From Staphylococcus simulans (GTDB lineage Bacteria; Bacillota; Bacilli; Staphylococcales; Staphylococcaceae): DNA of 64,000 bases. Location of the stretch: assembly GCF_002994445.1 (NCBI RefSeq), contig NZ_MRZJ01000005.1, positions 1 to 64,000 of the forward strand, read 5' to 3'. Under the pieces are notes generated by a model, which saw only the letters and a list, made by a program, of their open reading frames with translations, did not search any database and had not been told where the DNA came from. Below, in pieces: positions 17,913 to 26,703 of the stretch; within the stretch, counting starts at the first letter, position 1, and the number at the start of each line of letters is the position of its first letter. A program made the translations under genes and the position numbers.

Positions 17913-17957
17913 ATAACCTGATTGCTCGCAGTGACGGACTGTCAGCAATCAGGTTAT
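17913..17957 (-). terminator. Terminator of the 59-aa membrane protein gene
   Basis: ATAACCTGATTGCT (17913-17926) pairs perfectly with AGCAATCAGGTTAT (17944-17957). On the minus strand the stem runs into TTATTTTT. Confidence 0.75.
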
Positions 17958-17964
17958 GTATATG

Positions 17965-18144
17965 CTAGGATTTCTTCCTGCCTTTTAATATCTCCATGAT
18001 GATAATAATGATACATATAATCATCACAATAGAAATAGCTATTGCGACTATATAACTTAAGCCAACTGTTGCGGCTGCTATCATCTCAATCAGTGCTAAT
18101 AAACACATCAACGCGACTATGAGTGATATCTTCACAAAGTTCAT
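17965..18144 (-). CDS. Small two-helix membrane protein (59 aa)
   Basis: The start at 18144 (MNFVKISLIVALM) lies nine bases after GGGGTG; the longer reading has no ribosome site. Two strongly hydrophobic segments cover nearly the whole protein, ending in a basic ILKGRKKS tail. Single gene with its own terminator. Not recognised. Confidence 0.6.
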   Translation of the reverse strand: MNFVKISLIVALMCLLALIEMIAAATVGLSYIVAIAISIVMIICIIIIIMEILKGRKKS

Positions 18145-18285
18145 ACTTTCACCCCATCTATCTCTCTTTGGTCTTAATTCCATTATGACGGATACAGTGA
18201 GGTGCGACAAAGTATATCCCTTCAAGTATGTGTTTTGTCATACATCATTAACAATTCGGGTAGAAGAACATAAAGCTTTCTTTAT

Positions 18286-18324
18286 TTGTAGAAACACTGT
18301 ATTATATAGGTATAATAATTATAC
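18286..18324 (+). promoter_or_regulatory. Promoter with QsrR-like operator before the dioxygenase gene
   Basis: The perfect palindrome GTATAATAATTATAC at 18310-18324 fits GTATA-N5-TATAC, the site I recall for the quinone sensor QsrR of S. aureus. It contains the -10 box TATAAT (18311-18316); a weak -35 TTGTAG is at 18286-18291. A repressor bound here would cover the -10 box. Confidence 0.6.
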
Positions 18325-18345
18325 TAGATAAACAGGAGGGATAGT

Positions 18346-19272
18346 ATGACACTGATTACAGGACATCACCATATCTCAATGTACACAAAAGATGCACGTG
18401 AAAATAAACAATTTTACACAGAAGTATTAGGTTTGCGCTTAATCGAAAAATCTGTAAACCAAGATAATCCATCGATGTATCATATCTTCTACGGGGATGA
18501 AACAGGTGCACCGGGCACATTATTAACTTTCTTTGAAATGAGTATGCTGGGCAAACATCATTCAGGTACAAACAGTATTGAACGTTTAGTTTTATTAGTA
18601 CCAGATGAAGCTGCCATCACTTATTTTAAAGCGCGTTTAAGCCAGCATGATGTAGATGCTGAAACAACAACGTACTTAAACCAACCGTCTTTGTCTTTTG
18701 AAGATCCAGATGGTTTGAAGTTAGTATTAATGGTTAACGGCGACCATACGATTCCTAAAGTATGGCATTATAATCCGTATACAGATGTACCGAGCGAACA
18801 TCAAATCTTAGGTATGGGGCCAGTAGAATTGCATTTGCGTAATTTAGCGCCTACCATCGATTTCTTAACAAATGTGTTAGGTTATCAAGCACACCCAAGT
18901 GATGAAAATGTATATACACTTGATCAAAGCGGACGTTACAGCGACTTTGTCTTAGTGGAAGAACAAGGCGAAAGTGTTAAACCAGGCCGCGGTTATGTCC
19001 ATCATATCGCTGTCAGTATCCCGACTGATGAAGCTTTGCAGACGGTACTTGAAAAATTAGATCAATTGCCGGGCAACAACTCTGGTATTATCGACCGTTA
19101 CTTCTTTAAATCCATCTACTACCGCAACAACAAAATTCTTTATGAATTTGCGACAGAAGCACCTGGCTTCACTGTAGATACTGATGTTAAAAACTTAGGA
19201 AGCAAACTGACATTACCTGACTTCCTTGAACATAAACGTGATGAAATCGAACGCCAATTAAAAGAAATTTAA
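18346..19272 (+). CDS. VOC-family ring-cleaving dioxygenase (MhqO/MhqA type)
   Basis: A 308-residue protein of two tandem glyoxalase-fold modules (about residues 5-120 and 150-260). Metal-ligand segments: ITGHHHISMYTKD at the start, GRGYVHHIAVSIP in the second module and NKILYEFATEAPG near residue 265. The family cleaves catechol or hydroquinone rings and is induced by quinones in Firmicutes. CAGGAGGG precedes the ATG. The QsrR-like palindrome in the promoter agrees with quinone-responsive detoxification. Single gene with a strong terminator. Confidence 0.85.
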   Translation: MTLITGHHHISMYTKDARENKQFYTEVLGLRLIEKSVNQDNPSMYHIFYGDETGAPGTLLTFFEMSMLGKHHSGTNSIERLVLLVPDEAAITYFKARLSQHDVDAETTTYLNQPSLSFEDPDGLKLVLMVNGDHTIPKVWHYNPYTDVPSEHQILGMGPVELHLRNLAPTIDFLTNVLGYQAHPSDENVYTLDQSGRYSDFVLVEEQGESVKPGRGYVHHIAVSIPTDEALQTVLEKLDQLPGNNSGIIDRYFFKSIYYRNNKILYEFATEAPGFTVDTDVKNLGSKLTLPDFLEHKRDEIERQLKEI

Positions 19273-19283
19273 TAATTTTACTG

Positions 19284-19325
19284 CACAAAGCACAGAGGTT
19301 TTACTATGGTGCTTTGTGTTTTTTT
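19284..19325 (+). terminator. Terminator of the dioxygenase gene
   Basis: CACAAAGCAC (19284-19293) pairs perfectly with GTGCTTTGTG (19309-19318), followed by seven T. Confidence 0.85.
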
Positions 19326-19338
19326 ATGCGCACAGAAA

Positions 19339-19367
19339 AAGCCTGAAGCAAAGCGCTTCAGACTTTA
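19339..19367 (-). terminator. Hairpin at the end of the SulP gene
   Basis: AAGCCTGAAGC and GCTTCAGACTT form a stem around an AAAGC loop, overlapping the stop codon at 19358; T residues follow on the minus strand. Confidence 0.65.
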
Positions 19368-20815
19368 AAATGATTGTGATTTAATTGGCTGAGTTCTTTA
19401 ATGATTTTATGACTTTGTGCATTTAACCCTACCACTGTTACGTGATTCTGTTTGTGCTTAAGTTTATTTACGAGATTGTCAATCGCATCTACTGCAGAAT
19501 CGTCCCATAAGTGTGCTCGGCTTAAATCTATAGTGATTGTCTTATGATGCTGATTCAAATCAATTTGTCCCATCAGACTATCAATCGAAACAAAGAAGAT
19601 TTGTCCATTAATTGCCAGCTGTACATGATCGCCTTGTTGATGTTGCTGCACGTCCACTTGGGATATCTTTGCAGCAAAGAATAAAGCACTGAAGACAACC
19701 CCGACAACTACACCAATTGCTAGATTGTGCGTGAATAAGACGATGATAACTGTCAGCAGCATTACAACAGCGTCTGTTTTCGGAGCATTCTTAATATATT
19801 TGAAAGATCCCCAATCAACTGTACCTACAGAAACCATCACCATAATACCTGCTAAAATGGGCATTGGAATTTTAACTACAATATCCCCTAAGACCATAAT
19901 CATGAACATCAGCATGACTCCTGCAGTCAATGTCGAAAGACGACTGTTGGCACCAGAACGTACGTTGATACCAGATTGTCCAATCATTGCGCAACCGCCC
20001 ATACCGCCAAATAATCCTGTGATGATGTTCGCAATCCCTTGGCCTCTGGACTCTTTATTCTTGTTCGAATACGTATCTGTATAGTCATCTACAATTTTAG
20101 CTGTTAATAAACTTTCTACTAACCCAACAATCGCCATTGAGAGCGCATAAGGGAAAATAATACGTAACGTTTCTAAGTTATAAGGCACATCAGGAATTAA
20201 GAAATGCGGTAATTTCTGTTGAATATTGCCTAAATCTCCTACCGTTCTTACATCAGAACCAAATACCATATAAATCGCAGTCAATACGACAATCGCAATC
20301 AGCGGTGCGGGTATGCGGATACGCTTAAACAACGGAATGATATATACCATGAGAAGTGTTACAATAACGTAGATATAAGTATGAATCGAAATACCAAAGA
20401 TATGTTCAAGTTGAGACATGAAGATCATGATACCTAAAGCATTTACGAATCCTATCATGACAGAACGCGGAATAAACTTCATCAAGCGTCCGATTTTAAG
20501 TACACCTAAGATAAATTGAATCAGCCCCATTAAGATAGTGGCTGCTAACAAGTACTCTAAACCATGGTCGCGTACTAAAGGTGTAACAACTAAAGCAACA
20601 GCACCTGTAGCGCCGGAAATCATGGCTGGACGTCCGCCTGCAATTGCCGTAACAGTCGCAATAATAAACGCAGCGTACAAGCCGACCATAGGATCGACAC
20701 CTGCGATAATTGAAAAGGCAATTGCTTCAGGGATCAATGCCAAAGCAACAACTAAGCCGGCCATAAAGTTCTTGCCAGGCTGCTGCAGCCATTCTGTTTT
20801 AAACGTCTCAAACAT
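19358..20815 (-). CDS. SulP-family anion permease with STAS domain
   Basis: A 485-residue protein. About the first 375 residues form the SLC26/SulP membrane domain ([35 protein letters not shown] is diagnostic) and residues 390-485 form a cytoplasmic STAS domain ([22 protein letters not shown]). Transports sulfate, bicarbonate or another anion, probably with protons or sodium. AGGAGATTC precedes the ATG. It is divergent from the recombinase-like gene at 20919, with about 100 bases between them, which may hold shared control sites. Confidence 0.87.
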   Translation of the reverse strand: MFETFKTEWLQQPGKNFMAGLVVALALIPEAIAFSIIAGVDPMVGLYAAFIIATVTAIAGGRPAMISGATGAVALVVTPLVRDHGLEYLLAATILMGLIQFILGVLKIGRLMKFIPRSVMIGFVNALGIMIFMSQLEHIFGISIHTYIYVIVTLLMVYIIPLFKRIRIPAPLIAIVVLTAIYMVFGSDVRTVGDLGNIQQKLPHFLIPDVPYNLETLRIIFPYALSMAIVGLVESLLTAKIVDDYTDTYSNKNKESRGQGIANIITGLFGGMGGCAMIGQSGINVRSGANSRLSTLTAGVMLMFMIMVLGDIVVKIPMPILAGIMVMVSVGTVDWGSFKYIKNAPKTDAVVMLLTVIIVLFTHNLAIGVVVGVVFSALFFAAKISQVDVQQHQQGDHVQLAINGQIFFVSIDSLMGQIDLNQHHKTITIDLSRAHLWDDSAVDAIDNLVNKLKHKQNHVTVVGLNAQSHKIIKELSQLNHNHFKV

Positions 20816-20918
20816 AATGAATCTCCTTTACGTGAAATACTACTAAGCAAGTATAACAGAAAAGTTTCATATTTCTATCCCTTTTTGAAACTAATTGACT
20901 ATAAGTTAGGTGAATATA

Positions 20919-21461
20919 ATGAAATACGGCTATCTCCGTCCTGTAGAAATCAATGATACATGTACCATACAACGCCAAAAAATCCAAAATTATACCGATA
21001 AATTCTTTGAAGAAAAGCATGCTGAAGCTAAAAAACGCATTGTATTAGATGAACTGCTGCATACTACACTCAAACCAAACGATACGTTGTATATCACTGA
21101 CTTGTGTATCCTGGCAGATTCAACACGTCAGCTGTTAGACATATTAGACTTGCTTGAAAAGCAGCACATCTCTTTATATGTCATTAATCTCAATCAAGCA
21201 CTTACAGGTAATGCTCATCAAAGTTTCCATACACATTTAAAATATTTAACCCAATTTCAAAGTGATGTTGTTAAGTTCAGAACACGTCTCGGTATCGAAA
21301 AATATGTTAGAGAAGGCAAGTCTCCTGGACGTCCAAAACGTAATGATCAAAACTTGAAAGATGCGATTGAAATGTACATGTCGAAAAAATATACACTTGA
21401 TGAAATCAAAGCTAAAACCAATATCAGCCGAGCAACTTTATACAGACATTTAGACCGTTAA
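20919..21461 (+). CDS. Serine-recombinase-like protein lacking the catalytic Ser, with HTH
   Basis: A 180-residue protein. The N-terminus MKYGYLRPVEINDTCTIQRQKI follows the resolvase pattern (YGYxR followed by QxxxI), but the nucleophilic Ser normally just after GYxR is replaced: GYLRPVE. Residues 50-125 fit the rest of the catalytic fold, and GRPKRNDQN...YTLDEIKAKTNISRATLYRHL is a resolvase-type HTH. The ATG at 20919 follows AGGTGA; the GTG at 20910 lies inside that site. No inverted repeats or partner transposase are nearby, and it diverges from sulP. I infer a DNA-binding regulator derived from a resolvase. Confidence 0.72.
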   Translation: MKYGYLRPVEINDTCTIQRQKIQNYTDKFFEEKHAEAKKRIVLDELLHTTLKPNDTLYITDLCILADSTRQLLDILDLLEKQHISLYVINLNQALTGNAHQSFHTHLKYLTQFQSDVVKFRTRLGIEKYVREGKSPGRPKRNDQNLKDAIEMYMSKKYTLDEIKAKTNISRATLYRHLDR

Positions 21462-21506
21462 AAAGCAGCGTCCTAAGCTTCAAAAACTTGGACGCTGCTT
21501 TATTAT
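21462..21506 (+). terminator. Terminator of the recombinase-like gene
   Basis: AAAGCAGCGTCC (21462-21473) pairs with GGACGCTGCTTT (21490-21501), followed by ATTAT. Confidence 0.75.
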
Positions 21507-21556
21507 AATTATAAACAAAAAGGTGGTTATGATAAGCTTTCAAGACACCCTGCAGT

Positions 21557-21838
21557 CTAGTGTTTAATCAATACATCATGATACTCAGGTGTTTCTTCTA
21601 AGACTTTCTTAGCGAATGGGCAAGTCGCCAAAATCTTCACGTTATTTTCACGTGCCCAATTAACACCTGCTTCTACTAATTGTTTACCTACACCTTGACC
21701 TTGCAAGCTTTCTCCTACACCTGTATGGTCAATAATAATTTTGTCTTTACCTGTCGGTACGTACGTCATTTCTGCATCGGGTTGTGCTTCAGAATCTCCT
21801 ACATAGAACTTGTTATTGCCATGTTTTACTTCTGCCAT
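21557..21838 (-). CDS. Small GNAT N-acetyltransferase (YjdJ-like), copy 1
   Basis: A 93-residue minimal GNAT. The acetyl-CoA site is in GVGESLQGQGVGKQLVEAGV (usual RGQGVG form), and CPFAKKVLEETPEYHDV matches the compact family with a conserved Cys-x-x-A-K end. GTGAGG precedes the ATG. Acceptor unknown. A 94-residue paralogue lies 1.2 kb away on the same strand with the 153-aa gene between. A sigma-B-like pair of boxes precedes it. Confidence 0.82.
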   Translation of the reverse strand: MAEVKHGNNKFYVGDSEAQPDAEMTYVPTGKDKIIIDHTGVGESLQGQGVGKQLVEAGVNWARENNVKILATCPFAKKVLEETPEYHDVLIKH

Positions 21839-21878
21839 TGTATCAACCTCACTTTATGATTTATTAGATATAAAAACT

Positions 21879-21903
21879 ATACCACTTAGCACTATTTCCA
21901 AAC
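21879..21903 (-). promoter_or_regulatory. Possible sigma-B promoter of GNAT copy 1
   Basis: On the minus strand, GTTTGG (21898-21903), 13 bases, TGGTAT (21879-21884), about 40 bases before the ATG. The -10 has one mismatch and the -35 two. Confidence 0.35.
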
Positions 21904-22087
21904 ATTATACCTTTTCATTCTTAGTTCATTTTACACGTAGATAATTTTTTCAAACCTTTTATATCTGACACCTCACTCTAAAGAACATATAAAAAGGTGG
22001 AAATACCTTGAACAATTCTATAAAATTAACATGTAGCTCTACACCATGCATCAAGAGTAAACTATAGATATAGGGAGACAATCAGTT

Positions 22088-22549
22088 ATGTTACAAGCTT
22101 TCAAGAGAATCGCAGCAGTAGTAATAACAGCGCTATTAATCACCGCAATCATCATATGCGGTATGATCGCTTATGATAAATATAAACACAGCAGTAATAT
22201 CGATGCGGCTAAATACTTTGAAAATAAAGATAAGAAAGAACATAAAAAGCAGCCGGAAAAAGAACATAAGAAAAAAGAAGAGCAAAACAACAATCAACAA
22301 GATTCAGCAGCACAAGAACAGGTGCACTATGAACAGTCTCAGCAACAACCTGTTTACCAAGCACCTGCACCTCAGCCTAAAGCACAACCTGACTCAAATT
22401 CAGAGCCGAAACAAGAAGAAAAAGCTGAAGAGAAACCACAGCCTAAACCAGAACCAAAACCTGAGCCGGCTAAACCTGAACAAGAAAAACCACAACAGGC
22501 ACCGCCTGCACAAAGCTCAAATCAAAATCAAGATAACAACCATAAATAA
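22088..22549 (+). CDS. Membrane-anchored Pro/Glu/Gln/Lys-rich protein
   Basis: A 153-residue protein with one N-terminal hydrophobic segment (about residues 8-30) and then an entirely low-complexity tail: a Lys/Glu-rich part (residues 45-70), a Gln-rich part and a PKPEPKPEP-type stretch. No LPXTG or lipobox, so the segment is probably an uncleaved anchor with the tail outside. TAGGGAGAC precedes the ATG. It may span the wall; function unknown. Closed by a hairpin. Confidence 0.7.
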   Translation: MLQAFKRIAAVVITALLITAIIICGMIAYDKYKHSSNIDAAKYFENKDKKEHKKQPEKEHKKKEEQNNNQQDSAAQEQVHYEQSQQQPVYQAPAPQPKAQPDSNSEPKQEEKAEEKPQPKPEPKPEPAKPEQEKPQQAPPAQSSNQNQDNNHK

Positions 22550-22554
22550 CAGTT

Positions 22555-22585
22555 AACGCACATCTTCAAGGTGTGCGTTTTCTAT
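22555..22585 (+). terminator. Terminator of the Pro/Glu-rich protein gene
   Basis: AACGCACATCT (22555-22565) pairs with AGGTGTGCGTT (22569-22579), two wobbles, then TTCTATT. From here to 22751 I see no gene. Confidence 0.7.
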
Positions 22586-22751
22586 TGCCTGAAGCTTCCT
22601 CGACAGTACACACTCTACCTTAACGACACTTCATTTTAGACTGCCATGTTATTTCCCAGGTAATACTACGAGCACTTGTTATACAAGATTTCCTCAAATA
22701 TTCTAGACAACCCCGGCACTCTTTAATTCCTTGATATAACCCATTAAAAAT

Positions 22752-22780
22752 AGGCAAACACTTGTTGAAAATGTTTGCCT
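22752..22780 (-). terminator. Terminator of GNAT copy 2
   Basis: AGGCAAACA (22752-22760) pairs perfectly with TGTTTGCCT (22772-22780); on the minus strand it is followed by ATTTTTAAT. Confidence 0.75.
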
Positions 22781-22799
22781 ATCATACTAACTATCAAAT

Positions 22800-23075
22800 T
22801 TATTCTTCGACTAATAAGTCTTTATCATTTGGATTATCTTCAATGAGTTTCTTCGCAAACCAGCATTTTGCGTCGATTTTCATATTGTTTTCTCTTGCGT
22901 ATTTTACACCTGCTTGAACTAACTGGTTGCCTACGCCTTGACCTCTTAAACTTGGATCTACCCCTGTATGTGCAATAACCATTACATCACCATTTGGAGT
23001 ATAATCCATTTCTGCAGTTGGTTTAGATTCATCACCTACATAGAATCTATTATTATTGTGTTTAATTTCAGCCAT
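22800..23075 (-). CDS. Small GNAT N-acetyltransferase (YjdJ-like), copy 2
   Basis: A 91-residue paralogue of the protein at 21557: both begin MAE-[VI]-KH, contain NN-[KR]-FYVGD, and share the GQGVG acetyl-CoA loop and a WFAKK/PFAKK end. The start at 23075 follows GAGGTGAA; the upstream in-frame GTG is within this site. The region before it contains GGGTAT(AAT), a sigma-B-type or sigma-A-type -10. Acceptor unknown. Confidence 0.82.
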   Translation of the reverse strand: MAEIKHNNNRFYVGDESKPTAEMDYTPNGDVMVIAHTGVDPSLRGQGVGNQLVQAGVKYARENNMKIDAKCWFAKKLIEDNPNDKDLLVEE

Positions 23076-23337
23076 CTTATTCACCTCATTTAAAGTTGTT
23101 CATATATTTATTATACCCGGTTAAGTGTGAAACCAATCGGATTATGCTTAAAGGCTGAATTAGGTATACATATTTTAATTTTCGAAACGAACTTATTGCA
23201 TATTTACAATTATTTGTTAAGCTATCATAGTGGAAAAATGAAACTCGTGAGAGAAAAATAGGTCTTATGCATCATTTATGTCTTGGCTTTTTCCTTTATA
23301 ATGAGAAATAGATAGAAAGATTGAGGAGTATCATATT

Positions 23338-24291
23338 ATGGATTATAGAGTATTATTATATTATAAATATGTCACTATTGATGACCCAAAAACTTATGCG
23401 GCAGAACATTTAGACTTCTGCAAAGCGCATAATTTAAAAGGCCGTATTTTAGTGTCTACTGAAGGTATCAACGGTACACTTTCAGGCACAAAAGAAGATA
23501 CGGATGCTTATATTGCACATATGCGTGCAGATGAACGCTTCAAAGATATTACATTCAAGATTGATGAGGCAGAAGGCCATGCATTCAAGAAAATGCATGT
23601 ACGCCCAAGAAAAGAAATTGTTGCACTGGACTTAGAAAATGATATTGACCCGCGCGAAACAACAGGTAAATATTTATCTCCGGTTGAATTCAGAGAAGCA
23701 TTACAAGACGATGATACAATCGTTATTGATGCACGTAATGATTATGAATTCGACTTAGGCCATTTCCGCGGTGCAGTACGTCCGAACATTACACGTTTTC
23801 GTGACTTGCCAGATTGGATCAAAGAAAACAAAGACATGTTCATGGACAAAAAAATTGTCACTTATTGTACCGGCGGTATCCGCTGTGAAAAATTCTCAGG
23901 CTTCTTGCTTAAAGAAGGCTTTGAAGATGTAGCACAATTAGAAGGCGGTATCGCAACTTACGGTAAAGATCCAGAAACACAAGGCGAATTATGGGACGGT
24001 AAAATGTACGTCTTTGATGAACGTATCAGTGTAGATGTCAACCAAGTAGAAAAAACAGTCATCGGCAAAGAATGGTTCGACGGTACACCATGTGAACGCT
24101 ATATCAATTGCAGCGACCCTGACTGCAATAAACAAATCTTAGTTTCAGAAGAAAACGAACACCGTTATTTAGGTGCTTGCTGTAAAGAATGTGCACAGCA
24201 CGAACGTAATCGCTATGTCGCAAAACACAACATCAGCGATGAGGAAAAAGAAAGACGTCTTAAAAACTTTGATGCATTAGTCACACAATAA
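23338..24291 (+). CDS. trhO: tRNA uridine(34) hydroxylase TrhO (rhodanese family)
   Basis: A 317-residue enzyme (YceA/YbfQ family) that hydroxylates U34 of tRNA using oxygen as the first step to 5-methoxyuridine-type modifications. An N-terminal ferredoxin-like domain ([22 protein letters not shown]) precedes a rhodanese domain (about residues 115-220) with catalytic Cys177 in [11 protein letters not shown] Cys-rich C-terminal part ([19 protein letters not shown]) is typical of the longer family members. TTGAGGAG precedes the ATG. Single gene with terminator. Confidence 0.93.
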   Translation: MDYRVLLYYKYVTIDDPKTYAAEHLDFCKAHNLKGRILVSTEGINGTLSGTKEDTDAYIAHMRADERFKDITFKIDEAEGHAFKKMHVRPRKEIVALDLENDIDPRETTGKYLSPVEFREALQDDDTIVIDARNDYEFDLGHFRGAVRPNITRFRDLPDWIKENKDMFMDKKIVTYCTGGIRCEKFSGFLLKEGFEDVAQLEGGIATYGKDPETQGELWDGKMYVFDERISVDVNQVEKTVIGKEWFDGTPCERYINCSDPDCNKQILVSEENEHRYLGACCKECAQHERNRYVAKHNISDEEKERRLKNFDALVTQ

Positions 24292-24303
24292 GAAATTAAA
24301 GAT

Positions 24304-24341
24304 GAGGCAAGGACAAATTCAAAAGTCCTTGCCTCTTTTTT
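24304..24341. terminator. Hairpin between trhO and a convergent small gene
   Basis: GAGGCAAGGAC (24304-24314) pairs perfectly with GTCCTTGCCTC (24325-24335), followed by TTTTT. Confidence 0.85.
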
Positions 24342-24573
24342 ACCATAAACCTCTGATTTCACCTTTAACCTTCAAGGCAATTAAAATCGTCGTATAAGAC
24401 ACTAAAGCAAACATTTGAACCATAAATGAAGTTGAGAAAAATGTTTGTTTTAGACTGCCTTGCAGCGCATAGTCTAACAAACGCCCCATAATAATCAACA
24501 TTATCAATAGAATTAAGACATACCCATTCATCGCACGTTCCTTTTTATAAGGTACTTGTGGCTTTTTCAACAT
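24340..24573 (-). CDS. Small two-helix membrane protein (77 aa)
   Basis: After a basic N-terminus (LKKPQVPYKKERAM) there are two membrane segments at about residues 16-33 and 47-68. A GAGGAAGG site supports either of two adjacent ATGs (24576 or 24573). Its stop overlaps the trhO terminator. Not recognised. Confidence 0.6.
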   Translation of the reverse strand: MLKKPQVPYKKERAMNGYVLILLIMLIIMGRLLDYALQGSLKQTFFSTSFMVQMFALVSYTTILIALKVKGEIRGLW

Positions 24574-24668
24574 CATCACCTTCCTCAGTTTCACCCTAGC
24601 ATATTTTTGTAGTTATTCAGATGTGTGTGCCTACTTGACCCAAACGTATGCCTAACTGTTTGTGGCTT

Positions 24669-25370
24669 TTACGTGTTAAGTATTTCTGAATAAGTAATCA
24701 GTTTAGGTGTCTCTTCTATGAAATGAATGTAGTCTTGAATATCTATATTTTCATCTGCAAATATCACTCTTCCTCCTTCTCTGGTATTATCTTCTTTCAA
24801 ATGACGCAAACGATGATAACCTGTTTGACTCGTCGCAAAATAACCAGTCGTATAATGTAAATCATCAGATACACAAAGTTCTCCCTTTACATTAGAATTA
24901 TGCGACAATATCGTCGCAATCGCTAAGGCATCTTGAACTCTATCATTAAGTGCTGCCTCTTCACTATTTTGTTTGAACGCAAATCGCGTTGCACGTACCC
25001 CACGTTCATTTGTTTTATCAAGACGCTTACCTGTTTCAGCACATAAAATGACTGCACCTCTGTAACATGTGGTATTTTTGATATAAGACCACCCTTGGTT
25101 TAAGGCTTTCTCTGTAATACCGTTTTGACGACATAGTTGTGTTAAATCAGCGTTACTATCTTCAATAATTGAGAGTGCCGGCAGTCTTAAAACAGGTGAT
25201 GTCACCTTCTCAATCTTTAAGTTCATAAAGTCAGGCTGCCCATTCTGATGAAAGAAACCTTTGCGATAAAAAGTTTGTAATACAACTGGAAGTTCTGAAG
25301 CTTCACATAGTGTTTCTGCTCCGCTGATATGGACATCGTGTTGGTTTGCACGCATTTTCACACTATACAT
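24669..25370 (-). CDS. bioW: 6-carboxyhexanoate--CoA ligase (pimeloyl-CoA synthetase) BioW
   Basis: Makes pimeloyl-CoA from pimelate, ATP and CoA, the first dedicated step of biotin synthesis in Firmicutes. At 233 residues it is of normal length. Family segments: YSVKMRANQHDVHISGAE at the start, GAVILCAETGKRLD in the middle, GVRATRF, and GYHRLRHLKED near the end. It overlaps the end of bioF by 8 bases, so the two are translationally coupled. Confidence 0.9.
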   Translation of the reverse strand: MYSVKMRANQHDVHISGAETLCEASELPVVLQTFYRKGFFHQNGQPDFMNLKIEKVTSPVLRLPALSIIEDSNADLTQLCRQNGITEKALNQGWSYIKNTTCYRGAVILCAETGKRLDKTNERGVRATRFAFKQNSEEAALNDRVQDALAIATILSHNSNVKGELCVSDDLHYTTGYFATSQTGYHRLRHLKEDNTREGGRVIFADENIDIQDYIHFIEETPKLITYSEILNT

Positions 25371-26472
25371 GTGTCACCACCCCTTTAACTATATTAAATA
25401 ATAGCTTGATATCTGCTTCATCAATGTATGTATTCAATGAAATACGTAAGGTCGGAAGCGAAACTGTAGGATAACGAAAATAACTAACCAGTATGCCTTG
25501 ATCCAACAATGTTTGATAAATATTTTCTGCTTGTTCATGGGTTTTAAATTCAATTGCTTTGATAGGTGTATCTGTAAATATCGAGTCCGCCCATAACGGT
25601 TGGAAATAATCATTAAAACAGGCACTAAGACGCTTCAACTTTCCTCTGCTTTTATCAGCATCTAATAACGCCTGATATTTCTGTTTAAGTTGCACCAATA
25701 CTGCTCCCGGCAAACCGCTAGAGTAAATCACTGCACGTCCTGTATTGATTACGAGTTCTCTAACAATCGAAGGACATAAAATAACACCGCCATACGCTCC
25801 CATTCCTTTAGACAAGCTTGCAGTTAAAATATCAACCTTACTATAATCTAAATCTAGCTCTAAGCCGAAGCCATGAGAATCATCTACAAGCAACAATGTA
25901 TTGGAATGGCGCTCTTTGATTTGAAATAATTCCTTCAAATCTGCTTTGTCACCATCAGTTGAAAATACCGAGTCCGTCACGATCACTTTCGTCATATCAT
26001 TAGGCAAGTCATCTATAAAATGATCTAAAGCCTTGTAATCCAAATGAGAGTAAATCATTTTATTTAAACCACTTAATTTAATACCATCAATCAAGCTCGC
26101 ATGGTTCGCCGCATCAGATAAAACTATTACATTTTCTCCCTTAAATATATTAAACACTGCAAGGTTAGCATCATAGCCACTATTTGTTATTAAGCATGCT
26201 TCAAATGGTAATGTATCAGCTATGGCCTCTTCAGTTTGCTGATACAAATTATCGTTACCGCTTACTAATCTCGAACTAGATAAATTACAGCGTTCAAAAT
26301 CTTCAGTATAAGCGAGTGGTAACTGACCCAGTCCCAAATAATCATTCGAAGTGAAATTAATAAAAGTGCGACCTTCCATGGTTATGTATTTTCCTTTTAA
26401 CTGATCCACTGTTTTTAAAGATCTTAAATTTCCTTGTTGCTGAATACTTTTTAATTTTTGATGAAAGTCCAT
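25363..26472 (-). CDS. bioF: 8-amino-7-oxononanoate synthase BioF
   Basis: PLP-dependent condensation of pimeloyl-CoA with L-alanine. The 369-residue protein has FTSNDYLGLG, the His-containing DDSHGFG at about 197-203 and the PLP lysine K222 in ASLSKGMGAYGG. First gene of a two-gene operon with bioW, led by a BirA-type operator. The other biotin genes (bioD, bioA, bioB), which often join bioF-bioW in staphylococci, are absent from this locus. Confidence 0.92.
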   Translation of the reverse strand: MDFHQKLKSIQQQGNLRSLKTVDQLKGKYITMEGRTFINFTSNDYLGLGQLPLAYTEDFERCNLSSSRLVSGNDNLYQQTEEAIADTLPFEACLITNSGYDANLAVFNIFKGENVIVLSDAANHASLIDGIKLSGLNKMIYSHLDYKALDHFIDDLPNDMTKVIVTDSVFSTDGDKADLKELFQIKERHSNTLLLVDDSHGFGLELDLDYSKVDILTASLSKGMGAYGGVILCPSIVRELVINTGRAVIYSSGLPGAVLVQLKQKYQALLDADKSRGKLKRLSACFNDYFQPLWADSIFTDTPIKAIEFKTHEQAENIYQTLLDQGILVSYFRYPTVSLPTLRISLNTYIDEADIKLLFNIVKGVVTHV

Positions 26473-26535
26473 AAATACCCTCTTTTGTAAGTAATTTTAT
26501 AGTCGCTACTAATAGAATAAGGGGAACAACCACAA

Positions 26536-26566
26536 TTGTAAACTTTTATATTATATAAGTTTACAT
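26536..26566 (-). promoter_or_regulatory. BirA (biotin repressor) operator before bioF-bioW
   Basis: Inverted repeat TGTAAACTT (26537-26545) and AAGTTTACA (26557-26565), with hexamers GTAAAC and GTTTAC 15 bases apart. This is the form of the Gram-positive BirA operator (GTTAAC-N14/15-GTTAAC-like arms). It sits 65 bases before bioF, as expected for biotin repression. Confidence 0.75.
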
Positions 26567-26703
26567 ATAGTATAAAGAAGTCTCTATAGTCACCCCGCTA
26601 GACTTCCACGTCATATTTTCTCACCTATTGTGTTAGTTTTTCTTACCTATTTTTGCACTTTAAAGTGTGACACGCTATGATCTTTTTAAGGAGTGAAGAC
26701 ATC

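Noticed and set aside
20919..21461. An active integrase or invertase that could have mobilised the region
   Set aside because: The catalytic Ser is missing and there are no inverted repeats or att-like duplications nearby.
22173..22556. A 127-codon frame inside the Pro/Glu-rich gene
   Set aside because: It is the +1 shadow of a Lys/Gln/Pro-rich gene; the other frame has the ribosome site and a membrane anchor.
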